In this document: piece after piece, positions 40,625 through 43,072 of the stretch
How the letters are laid out: every line of letters begins with the position of its first letter
How positions within the stretch are numbered: the stretch's first letter is position 1
IMG/VR virus record: IMGVR_UViG_3300024262_000071
Span: 1-43,072 of that record
DNA length: 43,072 nt
Origin: a virus
Direction: 5' to 3' (one strand)
Position numbers and translations under genes: made by a program
Notes under the pieces: generated by a model
Told to the model about the DNA's origin: nothing
What the model saw: only the letters and a program-made list of their open reading frames with translations
Database searches by the model: none

Positions 40625-40631
40625 AAGACAT

Positions 40632-40919
40632 TAGGTTCGTCCTTCATTAGAGGGACTAGTTGCGAGAGACAACTGTGTGGACCGGGGTTCGACTCCCCGC
40701 ACCTCCACAAATCAGCTATGGGATGGAACGCCATTTATGGTACATGGCTATAGATCTTAAAAGATTCCACAATGGGGGTGACTGGATTTGACAGCAGTGA
40801 GTAAGTAGTAATGATACCTGATAACCGCACCTAAACGGCGCAAATAAACAAACATTTGCTATGGCTGCGTAGTACGCACTCAGAGTAACGAGACTGGACA
40901 TCCTGCGAAAGTGGATGTC
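40632..40919 (+). ncRNA. ssrA: Permuted two-piece tmRNA (ssrA)
   Basis: Acceptor piece first: hairpins GTCCTTC/GAGGGAC (40640-40657) and AGTTG/CAACT (40658-40674), then T-stem CGGGG/CCCCG (40683-40699) with loop TTCGACT, then CACCTCC (40700-40706) and discriminator A. CCA is not encoded (ACAA). After an intervening segment (40711-40773) with its own hairpin AGCTATG/CATGGCT, the coding piece begins GGGGGTGACTGGATTTGACA at 40774. GGGGGTG pairs with CACCTCC as seven pairs with G-U at the third pair, the alanine identity element. The tag frame starts at GCA 40840: ANKQTFAMAA, stop TAG 40870-40872, the stop lying in a TGCG/CGCA hairpin. It would rescue stalled ribosomes and mark their products for proteolysis. 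Exact ends are estimates. Confidence 0.88.
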
Positions 40920-40927
40920 TTTTTTTT
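40897..40927 (+). terminator. Intrinsic terminator of the tmRNA gene
   Basis: GACATCC (40897-40903) pairs with GGATGTC (40913-40919) around a nine-base loop, then eight Ts (40920-40927). It ends the tmRNA precursor. Confidence 0.88.
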
Positions 40928-40958
40928 GTGATATATAGAAAAAGAAATATTCATCATA

Positions 40959-40978
40959 GATATATAAAATAAAATACC
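40959..40978 (+). promoter_or_regulatory. Candidate late promoter after tmRNA
   Basis: GATATATAAAATAAAATACC begins 26 bases before the ATG at 40985. A second similar string lies at 40929-40946 (GATATATAGAAAAAGAAA). Either could be the late element of the next gene. Confidence 0.4.
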
Positions 40979-40984
40979 ACCGAT

Positions 40985-41482
40985 ATGAAAGCTGGAAACT
41001 TTAACATAAATGATTATTTAAACAAGCTCAACGAAAATGCTGAAGGAAACTTAAAAGGCGATCCTATTGCTGGAATGATTCCTGCTGAGAACAAGAAGTC
41101 ATATGATTGGATCAAAAAAGAATATGATAAGGAAAAAGTTGAAGTAAAAGTGGAAATTAAAATGGGTGGATCCAAATTTGAACCAGGATATGAGATGCAA
41201 ACTGATCTTAAATCTGTAAAAGACTTCAAGCCAGGCATGTTTGGTGATGTTAAAACTTCTGATAGTCCTGGCGCTAAAAAAGAGACCAAGGACACTGCTC
41301 AGACAACTGCAGAAATAGAAGGAAAAAAGCCAGAGGCTGAGAAAAAAGCTGAAGCTTCCACAGGAGATAAAGGACCAAAAAATCCAATCTCTGCTAAAAT
41401 AAAAACTGCAGACGAATCAGAGGAGAAGGAGCCAAAAGAAGACAAAAAAGACAAGAAAGAAAAAGAAGATGATAAAACATAA
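40985..41482 (+). CDS. Disordered charged protein, 165 aa
   Basis: Starts MKAGNFNINDYLNKLNENAE. From about residue 95 it is a Lys/Glu/Asp-rich unstructured tail (KKDKKEKEDDKT at the end), probably an internal or scaffold-type head protein. Only the N-terminal 90 residues look folded. Behind a candidate late promoter; it overlaps the next gene by 14 bases. Confidence 0.65.
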   Translation: MKAGNFNINDYLNKLNENAEGNLKGDPIAGMIPAENKKSYDWIKKEYDKEKVEVKVEIKMGGSKFEPGYEMQTDLKSVKDFKPGMFGDVKTSDSPGAKKETKDTAQTTAEIEGKKPEAEKKAEASTGDKGPKNPISAKIKTADESEEKEPKEDKKDKKEKEDDKT

Positions 41483-41786
41483 TTCATTAGAAGAAAGGCT
41501 AAATGCGGTTAAATTAGGGAATCCAATCCCTCATCCCCCTACGATGCCCGAAATGAATTTTCAACAATCCCAATCTGCTACCTCAATTAAGCCAATAACT
41601 GCTAAACAATTCTTCATTTCTGAAGGATATAAATTGTTTAATATAGTTTCTGCATCCATTCTTTATGGTTTTGGTATTAAAGCTATATTTTCTACAGATT
41701 GGAATTTTTTAGGAATACTTGGGGTAGGATTTTTATTAAATCATGCACTAACAATTTTACTAAAATCGAAACTTTTCAAAAAGTAA
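41469..41786 (+). CDS. Small membrane protein, 105 aa
   Basis: A soluble N-terminal 50 residues, then two hydrophobic segments (about 55-70 and 77-97) joined by IKAIFSTDWNF. Shape recalls phage holins or envelope proteins, with no family match. Overlaps the charged protein gene by 14 bases. Confidence 0.6.
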   Translation: MIKHNSLEERLNAVKLGNPIPHPPTMPEMNFQQSQSATSIKPITAKQFFISEGYKLFNIVSASILYGFGIKAIFSTDWNFLGILGVGFLLNHALTILLKSKLFKK

Positions 41787-41819
41787 TTTCTATAAAATTA
41801 AATTCCTAACAAAATAGTT

Positions 41820-42521
41820 ATGCTTAATAAATTAGTGGTGCTTGAAGGTACTGATGGCGCTGGTAAAAGTACACAAATTGAAAAGGTCAAAGAATATTTC
41901 AATCTAAATTCCCTTAAATATGAATATTTTCATTTCCCTATGTATGGGCACAATGAATTTAGCGAAGTAATTGCCTCTTTTTTAAGAGGAGAGTTTGGTA
42001 ATGTTGACGAAGTAGATCCATATTTTGTAGCTAATATCTACGCAATGGATCGTTTTATGTTTTTACCCGAATTGGAAAAAGCTATTGCGGAAAATGATGT
42101 GGTATTATTAGATCGATATGTATTTTCGAATTTAGGGTATCAAGGGGCTAAATTAAAAGGAGAGGAAAGCCAGAAAATAAAAAATTGGATTCACCAATTA
42201 GAATTTGGATTTCTAAAACTTCCTTATCCTGATTTAAATATTTTCTTTGATGTTCCAATGGATGTAGTAAAGGAAAGATTAGAAGCAAAAAGAACTGGAG
42301 AAGATAGAGATTATCTACAAGGAAAACAAGATATTCATGAAGTTGATATGGATTTCCAAAGTCGGGTACGAGATAATTATCTTGGCCTAGTTGGTGCAAC
42401 TAATTATAACATTGTTCTCTGTGCAGAAAAAGTTGGATGGGCATGGAATATATTTTCACCTGAAGATCTTTTTGAAAGATATAAACCTTCATTAGATTAT
42501 GTTTTAGCAAAGGCTTTATAA
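41820..42521 (+). CDS. tmk: Thymidylate kinase
   Basis: 233 residues phosphorylating dTMP to dTDP. Walker A LEGTDGAGKST (8-18), LLDRYVFSNLGYQG (about 98-111, the DRY motif), FFDVPMDVVKERLEAKR (about 143-159) and a lid ending GEDRDYLQGK. It raises the dTTP pool for AT-rich phage DNA synthesis. The C-terminus is longer than the usual 210 residues. Its stop overlaps the next ATG as TAATG. Confidence 0.93.
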   Translation: MLNKLVVLEGTDGAGKSTQIEKVKEYFNLNSLKYEYFHFPMYGHNEFSEVIASFLRGEFGNVDEVDPYFVANIYAMDRFMFLPELEKAIAENDVVLLDRYVFSNLGYQGAKLKGEESQKIKNWIHQLEFGFLKLPYPDLNIFFDVPMDVVKERLEAKRTGEDRDYLQGKQDIHEVDMDFQSRVRDNYLGLVGATNYNIVLCAEKVGWAWNIFSPEDLFERYKPSLDYVLAKAL

Positions 42522-42775
42522 TGGCATATAAGAAAAAAGATAAAACTATACAAAACATTTCTGAGTTTTCTGCATATAAGGAATTGCTCCGAATGAAAAA
42601 GAAGAGATCCCCTCACAGTGTTTTATTTTGTATAGAGGAAAAAGAGGATTGGTTTGTTAACTGTATTGAGTATAGAACAAAATCAGGAGTCATTATTCAT
42701 GATGATTGTATCAATGTAAAATCCATGCCTGGCTGGATCTCATGGCATAAAAATTTAGGATGGGAAGAAGTTTAA
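42521..42775 (+). CDS. Hypothetical protein, 84 aa
   Basis: No family recognised. A charged soluble protein starting MAYKKKDKTIQNISEFSAYK with cysteines near 38, 49 and 63. Its ATG overlaps the thymidylate kinase stop, so the two are co-translated. Confidence 0.6.
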   Translation: MAYKKKDKTIQNISEFSAYKELLRMKKKRSPHSVLFCIEEKEDWFVNCIEYRTKSGVIIHDDCINVKSMPGWISWHKNLGWEEV

Positions 42776-42906
42776 CTAAATGCAGACAATTTTGATAAAC
42801 TATAACGCAAATTTGACCTTATATTAGATAAAACTTAATTTTTTAGAAGACTATAATATATAAGAATAAATATTTTAACTTAAAATAAATCTAAACAACA
42901 GAAATT
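42776..42906 (+). promoter_or_regulatory. AT-rich gap with possible promoters
   Basis: No open frame. It contains TTGACCTTATATTAGAT (42813-42829) and TATAATATATAAGAATAAAT (42852-42871), the latter close to the late motif and about 35-50 bases before the next ATG. I cannot decide which is used. Confidence 0.35.
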
Positions 42907-43072
42907 ATGGCAGACCCAAAAACTCCCGTAGTAAAAGAAGAGGCTCCACAAGTGGATCCAAATCAAAAAGTAGAAACCGACGCTTATGTTCCAACATATA
43001 AGGTAAAGCCCGAACTCAAAGGAGCAGTTCTTAAGGCAATCGGAAAATATCCCTTCAATCAGATTGCTTCTA
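42907..43072 (+). CDS. Unidentified gene, 5' part only
   Basis: An open frame running off the right edge. It begins MADPKTPVVKEEAPQVDPNQ and continues with YVPTYKVKPELKGAVLKAIG. The opening is Pro/Glu-rich and disordered, the later part helical. Preceded by a possible late promoter. The family cannot be judged from 55 residues. Confidence 0.6.
   Translation, partial: MADPKTPVVKEEAPQVDPNQKVETDAYVPTYKVKPELKGAVLKAIGKYPFNQIAS

Noticed and set aside
40632-40710. A conventional tRNA ending in the TTCGACT T-arm
   Set aside because: The 5' sequence cannot pair with CACCTCC, and no anticodon arm is present. The true partner, GGGGGTG, is at 40774, which makes it a permuted tmRNA.

Overview
This window looks like part of a large T4-like (Tevenvirinae-type) myovirus genome. 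Every gene I can support is on the + strand, genes are packed tightly with many ATGA/TAATG overlaps, and base composition is AT-rich. Recognisable T4 counterparts are both topoisomerase II subunits (gp39+gp60 fused, gp52), sliding clamp (gp45, moderate confidence), family B DNA polymerase (gp43, C-terminal part only), UvsX, DnaB-type helicase (gp41), gp47/gp46 nuclease, late sigma factor gp55, head-completion nuclease gp4, portal gp20 and a gp21-like protein. The host is probably a member of the Bacteroidota. This rests on candidate early promoters with a TAnnTTTG-like box, a Tat lipoprotein and an exported barrel-like protein with a KAQ-type signal-peptide end, and few strong Shine-Dalgarno sites. 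It is an inference only.

Layout. 0.1-1.6 kb: small early genes and a DEDDy exonuclease. 1.6-2.8 kb: a single strongly delimited early gene (DUF932) with composition unlike its neighbours. 2.8-9.5 kb: topoisomerase large subunit, an AAA+ ATPase, then accessory genes (DUF488, DUF6939/NADAR-like, retropepsin-like lipoprotein, membrane HExxH protein, small zinc proteins). 9.5-12.4 kb: topoisomerase medium subunit and a short late cluster. 12.4-22.6 kb: clamp, PhoH, polymerase fragment, QueF-like protein without the catalytic Cys, phosphoesterase, Nudix, UvsX, gp21-like protein, P-loop kinase-like protein and helicase. 22.6-24.1 kb: exported lipoprotein and barrel-like protein. 24.1-30.4 kb: gp47/gp46, a late gene, a DinG/XPD-like helicase. 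30.4-30.5 kb: an unusual structured RNA. 30.9-39.7 kb: late structural genes with gp55, gp4 and portal. 39.7-43 kb: small genes, a circularly permuted two-piece tmRNA gene, thymidylate kinase and the start of another gene.

Regulation can be read from the sequence. Candidate late promoters resembling T4 TATAAATA precede virion-type genes by about 20-40 bases, and gp55, which would recognise them, is encoded in the window. A second promoter family (T-tract, about 20 bases, TTnnGTAyATTkg) precedes early-type genes and the tmRNA. Intrinsic terminators separate the units.

Most interesting: the permuted tmRNA (tag ANKQTFAMAA, G-U at the third acceptor pair), the tRNA-like RNA at 30408-30525, a shared C-terminal LF tail on five replication-region proteins that could bind the sliding clamp, a recurring N-terminal leader (FxRGxDPxxxxGIG), a polymerase broken just before motif B, a QueF-like protein lacking its catalytic Cys, and a gp21-like protein lacking its protease His and Ser.
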